Shown one piece after another: positions 1-11,500 of a DNA stretch of 64,000 bases. The DNA is taken from contig NW_023504022.1 of assembly GCF_014529535.1 (NCBI RefSeq), forward strand, positions 2,538,986 through 2,602,985. Reading direction: 5' to 3'. A model generated the notes under the pieces. It was not told where the DNA came from. It did not search any database and saw only the letters and a program-made list of their open reading frames with translations. The position numbers and the translations under genes are program-made. Every line of letters starts with the position of its first letter. Position 1 is the stretch's first letter. The DNA comes from Bradysia coprophila. Its lineage: Eukaryota; Arthropoda; Insecta; Diptera; Sciaridae.

Positions 1-69
1 GTATTTCATTCTCTCTCATCGTAACAGTTATACAATGTTAATAGAGCGAAGAAAAAAAAACAGGGAAAG

Positions 70-202
70 ACCAGTTAATTTAATTCAGCTCGATGGGTGA
101 CAGGTCACAATTTCTACTCTCTTTTAACACTGTTTTTTGCCCTGTTTACATACATATTTTGACAAATTGTGACACCCATCGAGCTCAGTTAAATTAACTG
201 GT
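70..202. mobile_element. MITE with long terminal inverted repeats
   Basis: The two ends are inverted copies of each other over about 40 bp: CCAGTTAATTTAA... at 71 and its complement ending at 201, both running on through CGATGGGTG and CACAATTTG. The 50-bp middle is T-rich with no reading frame. Similar A-rich/T-rich flanks hide any target-site duplication. Family not recognised. Confidence 0.7.
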
Positions 203-888
203 TTTTCGCTTTTTTAACACTCTAGATAACCTAGACAACCAAAAAACTCGAGACATATATGGAATTGAAATGTGCATTTTGTCTTCAATAACCAGTTTGT
301 CATCGTTTTTAAGTAGGCGCTCTAAACGGCTTGAGAACAGAGTCTAAAGTGAAATAGAAAGAAATTGAAAGATTCAAGCAGTTCAAAGTCTCGCACAGTT
401 GCAACACTGCTCCTTATTATTGCATACCATCAACAACGCACTTAAGCAAAAGTGATCTAAGTCGACAGCTGCCAAATAGAGTACTATTTTGTATGAAACG
501 GTTTTTACAGTGTTTTACAGTCGTGTGACACACTGTCAAGTTTCAATAACCTATTTACAGTACTATTCATGCTTGAAGTGTGTTGATAGCAATTTTTAGC
601 TCATCATTATCGGGCCATAAAATGACTTTCCGAAACTATCAATTGTTTCAATTTAAAAGTTTCAAATGATCCCGCTTCGAGCGCCGAAAAAAAAAACACT
701 TCCGTGAACCGATAGAACCCTTGGCGTTATGGAACTCTATGCGTTGCCGTTTTATACGCGTTACAATTTATATTAGCCAACGTGACAATATACTGTCTCT
801 GCCGGCACTTTAAATGTTTACACTTTTCAATTGTATAATTGGATCATCAATTTTATGTCCGTAGTTCAATCGTCAATTTAGCGACACA
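203..888. other. 5' flank of the LRRC59-like gene
   Basis: No coding frame seen. Positions 471-495 match 28408-28432 exactly in inverse orientation over 25 bp, so this flank holds a fragment of a dispersed repeat. The last ~100 bp before the ATG should contain the promoter and 5' UTR of the next gene, but I see no unambiguous TATA box or initiator. Confidence 0.4.
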
Positions 889-2282
889 ATGGGAAAGTCG
901 GAGAAGAGTAAAATTAATATCAAGGAGCGTGTGGACGACACAACAATTGATCTGAGTTTGTCCGACATCAGTGAAATACCAGTCAGTGGAATTGTAAGTG
1001 TCGCTTTGCTCTGTTTTTGTTGTGACGGGTTATGAATGTACGGTGTTACACCAGACACGTATGATAACAGACGAAATCTTTCTATTAGGCGAATTTCAAG
1101 AGAGCCACGATCTTGGATCTGTCTAGCAACAAAATAACGTCACTGGGGGTAAGTCCCGACAAATTACTCCCGAATCGGCAACACAGACCGACTATAACGG
1201 ATAAATTTATTGAAAATCAAAACAGAAAACCTTTTGCACCCTAACCCATCTGACCAAATTGGATTTGAGCAAAAATCAATTGAAATTTTTGCCGGAGGAT
1301 ATCTCCAAACTGGCCAACCTTCGGCACCTAGATCTCTACAACAATAAATTGGAGCACTTACCGTTAGGATTTGGAAAGTTAAAAAGTCTAAGGTAAATTT
1401 GGTATCTCTGAATGGATGCAGTGCAATGCTTACTGAATGTTTGGTTTGCCTCAGGTATTTGGATTTGAAAGGAAATCCATTGACGCCAGCGTTGGCAAAA
1501 ATTGTCGGACCATGTTTAACGCAAAAGGATTGTCAAAATGCGGCACGTACTACTGTAAGTATGAATCACTCACAGAACTAAGTGTTGGCTATTGTGCAGG
1601 GAGGGCTGTGTGTGTTGTACAGGTGATACAGTTACAATACGACATCCGTTTTGTAGTTCAAAAATTCCGAAATTTCGAAAGGCGTGGTAGCCGATTGTAA
1701 TCGCTAATCTTTGCTCCGGAACTGAACCACGACATTTTGAACAGAACCGAGCCCGAATATGTTTTTTAATGACTTGCGAGGCAGAGTGGAGCCTGATTAG
1801 CTCGCAAGAAAGACGCATTCGTTTTCTAACTTCATCTAAATGCGTTTCAGGTGAAATTTTTTGCGGAATTGCAACAGACGATTAATGAAGATCGTGAACG
1901 TGCTCGCTTAGAAGAACTGGAACGACAGGAAGCGGAAAAGGAAAAAGAACAAGCCGAAGCGGTAAAAGAGAAGCCCAAAGCCAAAACAAAAAGAGAGAGA
2001 AAGAAGGAACCTAAACCAGACGTAGATAGCGCAGCCAATAGCCAAGTGGAAAATGCAACACAAATCGTAAAACAATCAGACAAACGAACGACTTCGTTCG
2101 GGAAAATGTTTTTCCGTTTATTTCTTTTGTGGACGGTATTCGCGGTGGGCGTAATTTTTACGATCGCATACAGTCCGCATATTATTGAAGGGTTCATTGG
2201 AAAATTGCCACCCACTTATCAAACTCCACTTTTGTACCATTTGGAGAAAATTCGACAAGAAATTTGGAAATATTTAAAATAA
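889..2282 (+). CDS. LRRC59: LRRC59-like leucine-rich repeat ER membrane protein
   Basis: Five exons join in frame with GT/AG borders: 889-993, 1089-1148, 1226-1392, 1455-1554 and 1851-2282, giving 287 aa (human LRRC59 is about 307). The N-terminus reads as the family start, with [13 protein letters not shown], then LRRs such as [46 protein letters not shown] and [16 protein letters not shown] long acidic/basic helical stretch rich in E, K and R follows (about residues 150-205), then one hydrophobic membrane segment at about 231-251 and a short tail. In vertebrates LRRC59 is a tail-anchored ER and nuclear-envelope protein that binds ribosomes and helps import some cytosolic cargo; that role is inferred here from family membership. 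All key features are intact. The start is fixed by the family N-terminus and the upstream context CACAATGG. Confidence 0.93.
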
Positions 2283-2283
2283 A
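2278..2283 (+). promoter_or_regulatory. AATAAA overlapping the LRRC59 stop codon
   Basis: AATAAA covers the TAA stop (2280-2282) of the LRRC59-like gene. No other AATAAA is seen before the Helentron-like repeat at 2441, so this may be the used poly(A) signal, giving an extremely short 3' UTR. It could also be chance in AT-rich DNA. Confidence 0.35.
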
Positions 2284-2440
2284 CGCAATTGATGTCACAA
2301 TGCAATGGGTTTTGTCTATCGGCAAATGAGCAATATGTCTTGCCAATCCACGACCACCAACAGCAATGTATCAGAAATCGGAATACTCAATGCAGGTTCT
2401 GCTACTAAATGATCACATCATGAAGTTTAGTGAAGTTTTT

Positions 2441-4236
2441 AGCCCCGTACGAAGTACGAAGGGGCTTATAGGATTACGATGCCGTGTGTAATTGATGGAA
2501 TTCAAAGCAGACGGTAAGGGCAAAGTGTTTGCCTATGTTCATAGATGACGAATCCGCAATAAACATTTTGGCCGTCTGTCCGTCCGTCTGCAGGCCCGGA
2601 CTGGCCATATGGTGAATTCGGGGAATTCCCGATGGGCCTTTTGGATTTTTGTATGAGAATTTTTAATTTGTGGGCCTTTTTAAATTGAGTTGCATGGAGC
2701 CCCCGATGGGCTTTTTCGAGCCAGTCCGGTACTGTCCGTCTGTCACGTCGATATCTTGAGTAAATCAAATCCGATTTCAAATATTTTTTTTTCACTGAAA
2801 GATAGTCAAAATAGTGAGGCTAAGTTCGAAGATGGGCGATTTTGGGTCGACCCCTCCCGAGCTGGGGCCCAATAAGTGCCTAACTGTTTTTCGACGATAT
2901 CTCCAGACATTTAAGCACTACACTTGTAAGTGATACGTCAAATGAAAGGTATTTACAATACCTATCGACGAAAAAAAAGTTTATGGAAATTGGATCACCG
3001 ACTCGTTAGTTAGACCCCTTGGTGTGAAACAGGCACAGGGCGGCAAGCAGTTTTTGCTTGCAGGTCGGCCACATTTGAACATATTTCTGTTTTAGCTTTA
3101 TTAGATAGGTATTGACCGTACCAATCAGGGAAAAAAAAGTTTTTGAAATTATGTTCTCCGGAGCGTGAGCTACGTCTCTTGGAGTGAGCTCTTATCTGGC
3201 TACTCGGCCGTACAGTGAACGTGGAGTATTTTGTCAATATCTCGAGTAAATTTTGACCGAATTTCATGAATTTTTTTTGTTTGAAAGGTATTAACGAATG
3301 TAAAGCGTCAGTACTATTTCAGGTCTCCTAACAAAATGGCTTCCGGCGGCCATATTGGATTTTAGTAAAATAGAAATATCTTGTGAAAAATGATACTTAG
3401 AGAGTTTCTGTTAACAGAGAAGTAATTGGTTATATGTGGGGGGTTTTAGAAATCCCATATGTGGACTTCTATATATACCTATATACAGCTATATTGAGCA
3501 ATATACAGGCATATAGAGCTATATAATAGCATATTAATCTGTAAAATGTTTATTTATAGTGAAAAATAGGTAAATATAGCGGTATATAGCTGTTTAAATA
3601 GGAATTTATGAAAGTTGACTTCGTACGGGGCCGTCTATATTGCCTCCGGCAATTTATTTGTATATGATAACAAGGCAAAGAGTGGATAATGCAAGTGATT
3701 TTAAAGCGCGAATAGCTTTTCAGTAGAGAATGAAGTAAAAGAAATCAAGAGTTTCACAGTAAAGTCTTTTGATACAAATAAGTGTTTCGTACGGGTCGGC
3801 GTTAGCTATGTTTTGTTAATATCTCGAGTAAAATTTGACCGAATTTCATGAATTTTTTTTGTTTGGAAGATACTAACGAATGTAAAGCAGCCGTGCTATT
3901 CCACTTCCTAACAAAATGGCCGTCGGCCGCCATTTTGGATTTTTGTAAAAACAATATAAATCGATGAAAATGATAATTATTACAAAGTCACTGATCAGTG
4001 AGAAGTGTAGTTTGTGTTACATTTGAAAGGAACGTCGTACGGGGCTTCGTAATTGCGCTATGCGCAATTTTTAAGACGTACACATTTCAAAAGAATTTTA
4101 CTTTACCGACGTTTACGGCCGCAGTAGACTTACGGTAAGAGTAGGGCCACGGACGAACTAGGGTCACGTGCGCAATGGATGTACGGGTTTGTACGGGGCT
4201 CAGTCGCAGCAAACGCTCCGACTGTTCTGACGGCTC
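2441..4236 (+). mobile_element. GTACGGGG-family element, Helentron-like non-autonomous (copy 1)
   Basis: Starts with AGCCCCGTACGAAGTAC and a short stem (AGCCCC pairs with GGGGCT at 2460-2465), and ends with GTACGGGGCT followed at once by the hairpin AGTCG...CGACT at 4202-4223 and a T run. Between them lies a GTCCGTCCGTCTG simple repeat and A/T-rich filler with further hairpins (around 3637-3655 and 4046-4072). The order subterminal inverted repeat, satellite core, second subterminal repeat, 3' stem-loop, T-rich insertion point is the known layout of Helentron-associated elements (such as Drosophila DINE-1). Other copies: 12893-15207 and 61111-63327, and a 5'-truncated one ending near 55483. 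The repeat is certain; the Helentron assignment is inference. Confidence 0.6.
2591..2734. mobile_element. hAT-type MITE nested in the Helentron-like element
   Basis: A 144-bp insert with ends CAGGCCCGGACTGG and CCAGTCCGGTACTG, flanked by a perfect 8-bp duplication TCCGTCTG (2583-2590 and 2735-2742). It splits the GTCCGTCTG repeat of the host element, so it is younger than its host. 8-bp duplications and a terminal CAG are typical of hAT elements. Same family as 8606-8747 and the fragment near 41317-41392. Confidence 0.85.
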
Positions 4237-5202
4237 GTTTTTTACCATTTTTGACGCAAATACCCGAATGTCCGCAGCACTTTTCGATGGAATGAAGAAA
4301 TGACCATCACCTATACTGGGTCTATCAGCCTTAGGTACACAAAACTATTATTGAGAAACTATTTTCTGCAATTTTGACAAATTTTTAAGGCCAGGTGAGG
4401 GTGTTTACTGCCGCAAAAATTGTAAACAACTTCACCTGGCCGACAAATCAAAAGAAAAATTTCGCTATACAAATTATGACTTCGTCATTTCCCTACAGTT
4501 ATCCTTGACTGAGAAACGCATCACAAAGGCCATAATTTGCAACCTCTGCCGATTTGGCACGAACCCTTTACCGTGTTGTGTTTTTGTCTTAAAGATATAG
4601 AATAAACAGCCTCGATGAAGCGGGTACTTCGTACATACCAATTTTGCTTAACCTGAGACGAAAAGCTCAGGGGCGCAAATTGCAAGAATACAACCACTCT
4701 CTGGACCTCCAAACTCCGAACACTTTCACACTTCCGACTTCGAAATAAAAACTCTTTCAGATGACAAACAGAGTCTCAGCTCTTCCCTTGCCCGTACATC
4801 ACGTAAAGTGGTAACAAAGACAAAGAAAGCTGTTTCGACCTCGAGAACTAGCGGCGGTCTTAGGTCAGAGTGGACTGACCATCCTCAGTTGCTTCCGCTA
4901 GCCTCTTACACAATACAGCGAAAAACTTTACTTTCGAACAAGTGATCTCAGTTTTTTTCAGATTAATTGCCACTGGCTGATGGAATTTCGGACATTCTTG
5001 GAAGTTGCTACGAAATTCATCCCCAAACGCAACAAAAAATCAACATCAAACAAGACTTTAACACAAAAAGACTCAAACGAACAAAAGAAATAAGAAAATG
5101 CACCGGAAACTGACGAACAAAGAAAAAAGAAAAAATCTCTCACCTTTACTTCACCACCCTTGGAGCTGGCCATCTAGACTCGGGACCTTCTTCTTACACC
5201 AA
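4237..5202. other. Intergenic stretch with one compact hairpin
   Basis: No gene seen. The only clear structure is an imperfect hairpin at 4388-4442: GGCCAGGTGAGGGTGTTTAC pairs with the complement ending at 4442. Short open frames here lack codon bias or recognisable motifs. Confidence 0.5.
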
Positions 5203-6024
5203 CAGGCATGAGCGCCGACGGAGAAACCTCGGCGGCGGCTAGCCGAAAAAAATTTCTCGGCGGCGGCGAAAAAATCGGCTTGAGCCGGCTTAAAACGGCT
5301 CGGCTGGAGGTTCCTTTTAACTTTTTTTCAAAATAAAAACGTTTAGATCAATTCATGGAAAATGAACTAGTAAGCATGAAAATGAAACTGTACGGAAAGC
5401 GAAAATGTAGGTAGATTAGGTTGTTCAAAGTGCAAGTGGAACTGGTCTTGTTACAACCAAGTCTCTAAGTCTAAGGTTCACTAACACGTCAAGTTTTATT
5501 GCCTCAAAACTTGAACTAAATGGAAAATCATGCTCCGGTACACTCATTTAACTCATTAAGAAAATGGTTTTCGAGAAGAAATCGAAAGCTCACGAAAATC
5601 AAGGAAAAATTGAAAAGAAAAAAAAATCGAGAAAATTCGCAAAGATCGATAAAGTTTTCTCAAATTTGTGAATTAACTGATTGTGCGCCTTCGGCTCGTT
5701 CCGCAAAGGTCATACTTGCCAAAACAACAAATTTACAAGCGAGGACGTAATATACCATTCTGGAAAATTCATGAAAATTCAAGAAAATTTTCTTAATTTT
5801 GAAAAAAAAAATCAAAATGTACTTGAGCTGCTTAGGATCAACAGGAATCTCGGTTTTCAAAATTGTTTCACCCATTCACCTTTCGAAATCTCTATTTCAT
5901 TTTCCAGCCGTTTCAAGCCGGCTTGAGCCGTGTTTTTGGCACCGGCTCGGCTGCGGCGCGGCTTGCTCAAAAATGGCCGGCGGCGGCTTCATCGGCGGCT
6001 TATTTTCGGCGGCGCTCATGCCTG
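5203..6024. mobile_element. hAT-like non-autonomous element, GC-rich ends
   Basis: 822 bp with 15-bp inverted ends CAGGCATGAGCGCCG, flanked by a perfect 8-bp duplication TACACCAA (5195-5202, 6025-6032). Both ends are packed with GGCGGC and GGCTTGAGCCGG motifs facing each other, while the middle is AT-rich. No transposase frame. Frames of up to 100 codons inside it are by-products of the GC-rich ends. Confidence 0.85.
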
Positions 6025-6032
6025 TACACCAA

Positions 6033-8597
6033 TCAAGCAGAAAATTGAAAACCGCAAGCGCAAGCGTAACCAGCCGAAAAACCAAAACCAACGAAAATTG
6101 AAAACTGAAGCCGTACCGTTCCAAGACCGTTGCACATTCGCCTTCGGCTCTGTCTGGAAACTTCTCCCATGCGAACGAAATGTACGAAATGTACTATTTT
6201 AACGGTCGAAAAGCGGTATTTTGGTCCCCGCAGTTATACCAACATAAAAAACTAAATTTATATGAAAAATTCTGACTATTGCGTAGGCCTCTTATTTAAA
6301 ATCTGTTCTTGTGCCTATTTTGGGGTGCGTTGCTGACGTCTACTGTACAAGTTTTTCGGTACCATGTTTACTAGGAAATCGTATACTTAGTTAATTAAAT
6401 GGGTAAACGAACCCAGCTTAGTCCTTCAACTATGAATTGACAAAAATCAATCAGTAAATTCGTACGGATTACCGTCGATTATGATTAGCAGCGCATATCA
6501 ATTTCGACACCTACTACACCCCATATCTCATAATTCATTAGAATTTGCTAGAAAATCAATTTTTGATAAGACAAACGAGTTCCGTAAACTTTATGCTAAG
6601 TCATCACACATTGACCTTTTCGTTCTACCATGCAAGAACAACTTACATCGATGACTTACCAGACTATTCCCAAAAAAATTTATCATTCATGCGTATATGT
6701 GTGCAAGGGAAACACACATGCCATCATCATCTTCAACGGTAGACTGAAACGACGTATGTATATGTTCCATTCGATGAATTAACTGTAGTAGTGTTTGTGT
6801 TGCGCACCATACGATTTTCATTCAATTTGTTGGAAATCTGCCAGCGAATAGTACAAATAAAATATAAACCGTCGTTACGTATACGTAAGGTACATACGTC
6901 TATTAGACGAAATATAGTCCGGAGTTTCTTTAAATCATTCTGTTCAGTTGAAACACATCTTAGTCGACGGTAGGTCGTTCAGGGCAGCTAATAAAGTATT
7001 AGAAAATAATATATTTTTAAGAGAGTTTTCGGTGTCTCTATCTTCTAATACAAAAGTGATATATTTATATATACACCACAGTTCGCATTGAGTACCTCGT
7101 TGTGTAAGACATTCAATATTATTTTTGAACGTGAAGTCGATGGTGATGTGTTGAATTTAGAATTTCATGTGGAAAGGAAAAGTGCAAAGAATTCGAAATT
7201 CAATTAGAAAATGCCGATATAATTGGCACAACGAGACGTTACAAATAAAGAAATTTTGAAGAGGAATTTTTTTTTTGGGGGGAATTTTGTTCCCATATTT
7301 CCAAATTTGGTTTTCTACTCTAGCCTAGCGTAGAACGAAACTTGCTTTTCGGGTAAGTTTGATTTGAATCATTTAATTCAACAAAACCAAAATATTTTTC
7401 ATAATTTAATTTTGAACTGTGATATCTGAGTGGTCTGGATATCTAATATGGTCTGTGTTTCGAAATAAGAGATAATTCGTTGAACGTTATCAAAATTATG
7501 TTGGCCGAAAGCCACGTGTGTATACTGTGAGAGAATGTGTGAAAAAAATCGTTTTCCATTCGGTAATGTGTGTACGTGCTAAAATCCAACACATAGACAA
7601 AAAGTGTCTGCAAAGAGTCTGATGGAAGAAGAAGAAGTTTTTTTTTTTACCATGTAGCAGTGGACGTTATGCGCGTAGTGCAGTTTAGATATGGGAATTT
7701 TTGGAATTCAAATTTTGTTTCGATTTCTTCTTTTTCTGCATGTTCACATCCTCTGAACTTGAACACTCTGATAATTGGATTTCGACCCAATTGTAATCGG
7801 GCATTGAGTCAATTTTTCTGTAAACAAAAACATTTATTTTGATGAACAATTCTGACGAATAGTTCGACAAAATATCACAACGTAGATTTGAAATGAATTA
7901 TTTTTAACCGAGCGAGCAGTTGTTACAGTATGTCGACGGTGGGGTAATTCCTTGTATTGAAGAAAAGTTATAAAAACTTTTCGATTCTTAGACACTATTT
8001 GAACAGAGGGAAACCCCCTTTACTGGTAATGAATTAACACAATCAGATCGAAGAATACAATTTAAGGCGAGTATATAGATCGTGGAAAATGCATGAAAAA
8101 TGCTAGTAAGAGTTTACATCAAGCGTGAAAAATATTGACAGATAATGTATGAGACAAATGTCGAATACTTTTCACACTTGCTGTAAACTCTGATTTTGCA
8201 AGGATTTTTCATGTCTTTTCGAACTGTGTACCTTAGTGATGCGTAGGAGTGGACGATAATAAAAGATTCTGACGAGAACAATAGGCATTTCAAAAACTAA
8301 CGAATTCAGAAAACAGTTGAACTGCCACCGAAAAACGGGTGTAATGCAACTAAAGAAGGTGACTGAATGTGTGAAACGTGTACAAACACCTGACGTATGC
8401 TTATCATTCAGACGTTATAAATTTCCATTGTTTATTCAAATGGTTGACGTAGGCTCAATGCTTTTCAGTTAATTTTTTTTGCATTTGTATTCGCCTGACA
8501 ATGAAAAGAATAACATTTTCCATACGTCGACACTGTAAAATATTACGATACGTCCGTTCAAAGTGATTTTTTTCGAAAATTAGTTTCAGTAACTACA
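6033..8597. other. Intergenic stretch, mostly featureless
   Basis: No gene seen on either strand. The sequence at 6140-6164 matches 40226-40250 exactly over 25 bp. A degenerate palindrome occupies about 8070-8225, with arms around GAGTTTACA...CTTG on both sides. The rest looks like unique AT-rich intergenic DNA with short A/T runs. Confidence 0.5.
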
Positions 8598-8605
8598 GTT
8601 GACGC

Positions 8606-8747
8606 CAGTGCCGAACTGGCCCTATGGGCGTTGGGGCGATTCCCGAAGGGCCTATTGATTTTTGTATGTATAACTGACGACGAAGGACTTTTTGAGGAAT
8701 TTCTCCATACAACGCCCGAAGGGCTTTTTTGAGCCACTCCGGCACTG
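8606..8747. mobile_element. hAT-type MITE, same family as 2591-2734
   Basis: 142 bp, ends CAGTGCCGAACTGGCC and the complement of CAGTGCCGGAGTGGCTC, flanked by a perfect 8-bp duplication GTTGACGC (8598-8605, 8748-8755). The inside carries the same CCCGAAGGGC motifs as the 2.6-kb copy. The terminal CAGTG fits the loose hAT end consensus. Confidence 0.87.
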
Positions 8748-8755
8748 GTTGACGC

Positions 8756-10256
8756 CGTTAACAGACGATGACAGACGAAAGCCATTATGACGATTTACTG
8801 AACTGTTTACTGACTATTTCAAAATAATGGGTAATGAACGAAATTCAAGTTTGGCTAATATAGGTCTGTTCCAGGGCCATACGAATTGTCAAATTACTGT
8901 CAAATTTCATCCATACAGACATAACCTCATTAATATTTATATGAAAACTGATCTCTGTGGATGAAATCGTGCTCGTTCGGCCAGTGAAAATTCGTGTTTA
9001 CAGTTATTTGGAACAAACCTTTGCTACACAAAGGCTTCATATTACAATAAATGTCATCACTGCTTTACATCCTATACATGCTGCTATATAGATCATCTTC
9101 AAGATACGGTACTTTCAGACGTAGCCTCAGTTAAGTTTCGTTAAATGTTTCGTTCATTCATTCATTTGTATGAGATTTTTTTTAACGCGGATAGCATTTC
9201 TTGACGTGGATGGCGTTTCAAACGGCCTTGAAGATGATCTATAGAATTTCTTGTATTTCTTGCCGTGTGGTGGTCTCCTAACCTCTAAAGCTAAAGGTTT
9301 TGTGAATCGTACCCCGGGACTATATTTCATTAATCTCATTCATCCTTTTCATTCATTTCTTTAAATTCTTTACATCAGCGCTGTGGAAAAGAATTTTAAT
9401 GAATTTATTTAAATTAAAAATACGCCCTGATCGTCCTCCCACCTGCATATGACAATAAGTTTTAACGGTATGCCAAAAATGACACTCAACAAGGCGAGTT
9501 TCGAAAATTACAATTGTTCTCTACTAGGCCTAAAATTGGAATAACAAAAATATTTCAAATTACTACATGACCCGGAAATGTTGATAAGAAGAATTTTACT
9601 GCGTTCAGCAAAACAACTTGACGTATGATATTAGTTGTAGTGATAAGGAAAACCTAAATAAATTGTTGGATTTTTACCATGAAATCATTCAACTTTGACG
9701 GGACATAACTAGAGTCTCTTGTTAGGCTTTTACGTTCATGTTTACAATTGTGACATGTTTGAATCAGCGGCTTAGTTTTTGATAGAGGGATTGTCGCACT
9801 AATCAGTGGCCGTAAAGGCACCAGAAAGCTCTCGAATATTGAAATAAATTGATGTTCTAATTCTAATTACCCTCCCATAGCATTGGATTCACATTTTTAA
9901 TATATCGTCTCCGTCACTAAAAATCGAACGTGTTTTGTGAACGACGCCTAAAAGTTTGGATTAACCAAAGCTATAAACTTTTGAGGATGTCGCGCAGATT
10001 TTGATACACCTCGATTTTGGTGATTTTCTTTGTATGGAAAAGGTGTGTTCACAAGCAGTGATGTAAAGTGCACTTTACCGTGCATAAGCATGTAAAGTTT
10101 ATAAGAACAGCTGATGGTAATGCAAATTCGCAAAGTGCACATATTAAATTTGATGCTGCAGCTAGTGGTTAGGTGAATTCGACTCCTATACAAACTTAGC
10201 AGATGCAACACCGTGAGGCACAAGAAAATATGATGATGGCAACGTTACAAAAATTA
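8756..10256. other. Intergenic stretch with decayed repeats
   Basis: No gene seen. TAGGTCTGTTCCA at 8861 begins a decayed inverted-repeat element related to the better copy at 58024-58128. ATAGATCATCTTCAAG near 9083 recurs inverted near 9226, marking another small inverted-repeat insert. The rest shows nothing recognisable. Confidence 0.45.
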
Positions 10257-10257
10257 A

Positions 10258-10493
10258 ATCACCTGAAAGTCGGGATCAGTAATTTCTCTAATCAGCTGAG
10301 GGTTTACATTACCTTCAGTGTTTACATAGTTTACATACTTTGATTATTACGCCAAACGCCAAGCATGGAACTTAAGAAATCTTATATTCACCCCAGAGAG
10401 ATGCTAAGAAGACGGCTGTCGAAACCAAAGTATATAAACACTGAAGGTACCGCAGATCCGCAAAAACACACGGATCCCTACTTTCGGGTGAAT
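10258..10493. mobile_element. MITE with TCACCTGAAAGTCGGGATC ends
   Basis: The left end TCACCTGAAAGTCGGGATC is inverted at the right end (GGATCCCTACTTTCGGGTGA, to 10491). Inside, AACACTGAAGGTA and the complement of its left partner TTACCTTCAGTGTTTA also pair, so most of the element folds back. A part copy follows at about 11515-11650. Duplication at the target site not resolved. Confidence 0.65.
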
Positions 10494-10602
10494 ATGATTT
10501 TCATAACGTTGGACACAAGTAAAATCGAGTAAAAATCACTTTGTTAGGTTGCACTTCAATACTCAACACATGAAAGTTTATACTGAGCAACGCAGTTCTG
10601 AC

Positions 10603-10802
10603 CAAGGCTGTATACTTTGGGGAGGTCACGCTGATACAGATACGCGGGTTACACACCACAGTTGATGATAAAATGGCCGATTTCATACAAAAATTCACCT
10701 ACTCTGATGATTCTCGTAGTCTTGATGATGTGGTGAATTTTTTGTTCCCGCGTATCTAATTAAATGGCGGTCTGCGTGACCTCCTCAAAGTATACAGCCT
10801 TG
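10603..10802. mobile_element. hAT-type MITE (CAAGGCTGTATACTTTG ends)
   Basis: 200 bp with inverted ends CAAGGCTGTATACTTTG, flanked by a perfect 8-bp duplication GTTCTGAC (10595-10602, 10803-10810). Inner arms GGAGGTCACGC and ATACGCGGG also pair. The end matches the loose hAT terminal consensus. No coding capacity. Confidence 0.87.
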
Positions 10803-10976
10803 GTTCTGACAACATTATTACGGCAAACATCATAGATGCAACATTATAAATCTTATAGAGTGTCTAAGTGAGAGAGATGGCGAAATAACAACCTATCGTT
10901 CCATCTCGGGTCTTCTGTCAGATTCTTTTGTATTATCGATGACAGCATACTCCGACTTGATTTTCCATCTCGTTCT

Positions 10977-11492
10977 TAGAGGTGAGCGGGCCGAGGTTTT
11001 TTCAAAGCCCAACCCGACCCGAGCCCGACCTGAATCGATTTTTAAAACCCGAGAACCCGAAACCCGACAGATACTGAAACCCGGCCCGACCCGAACCCGA
11101 CCCAAATTAAATTTTTGAGACCCGATAACCCGAAACTTGACAGATACTGAGACCCGAAAGATACTGAAACGCGCTAAAATCGAAAATTATTTGGAAAACG
11201 AAAAACAAAAATCATTTTGAAACAGTTTCTTGAATTTCTTCCAAGAAAAACGAAATTGACTAAGTTAGATCCACTTTTAAGTGTCCAACGCCGTGTCTTT
11301 ACATAGAAAATTTTAATTCGGGTCGGTTTTGGATTTTAAATTTGAAACCCGGCCCGACCCGAACCCGACCCGAATTGAATTTTGGAAACCCGAACAACCC
11401 GAAGCCCGTTACAATTGAATCGGGTTCGGGTTCGGGCCGGGTCCGGGTCGGGCCGGGTTTTTGGCCAACTTCGGGCAGCCCGCTCACCTCTA
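10977..11492. mobile_element. hAT-like non-autonomous element with ACCCG repeats
   Basis: 516 bp, inverted ends TAGAGGTGAGCGGGC, flanked by a perfect 8-bp duplication CTCGTTCT (10969-10976, 11493-11500). The left third is full of ACCCGACCCG-type motifs and the right third of the complement CGGGTCGGGT; the middle is AT-rich. Subterminal motif clusters of this kind are where hAT transposases are known to bind. Frames inside it are artefacts of the repeats. Confidence 0.87.
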
Positions 11493-11500
11493 CTCGTTCT

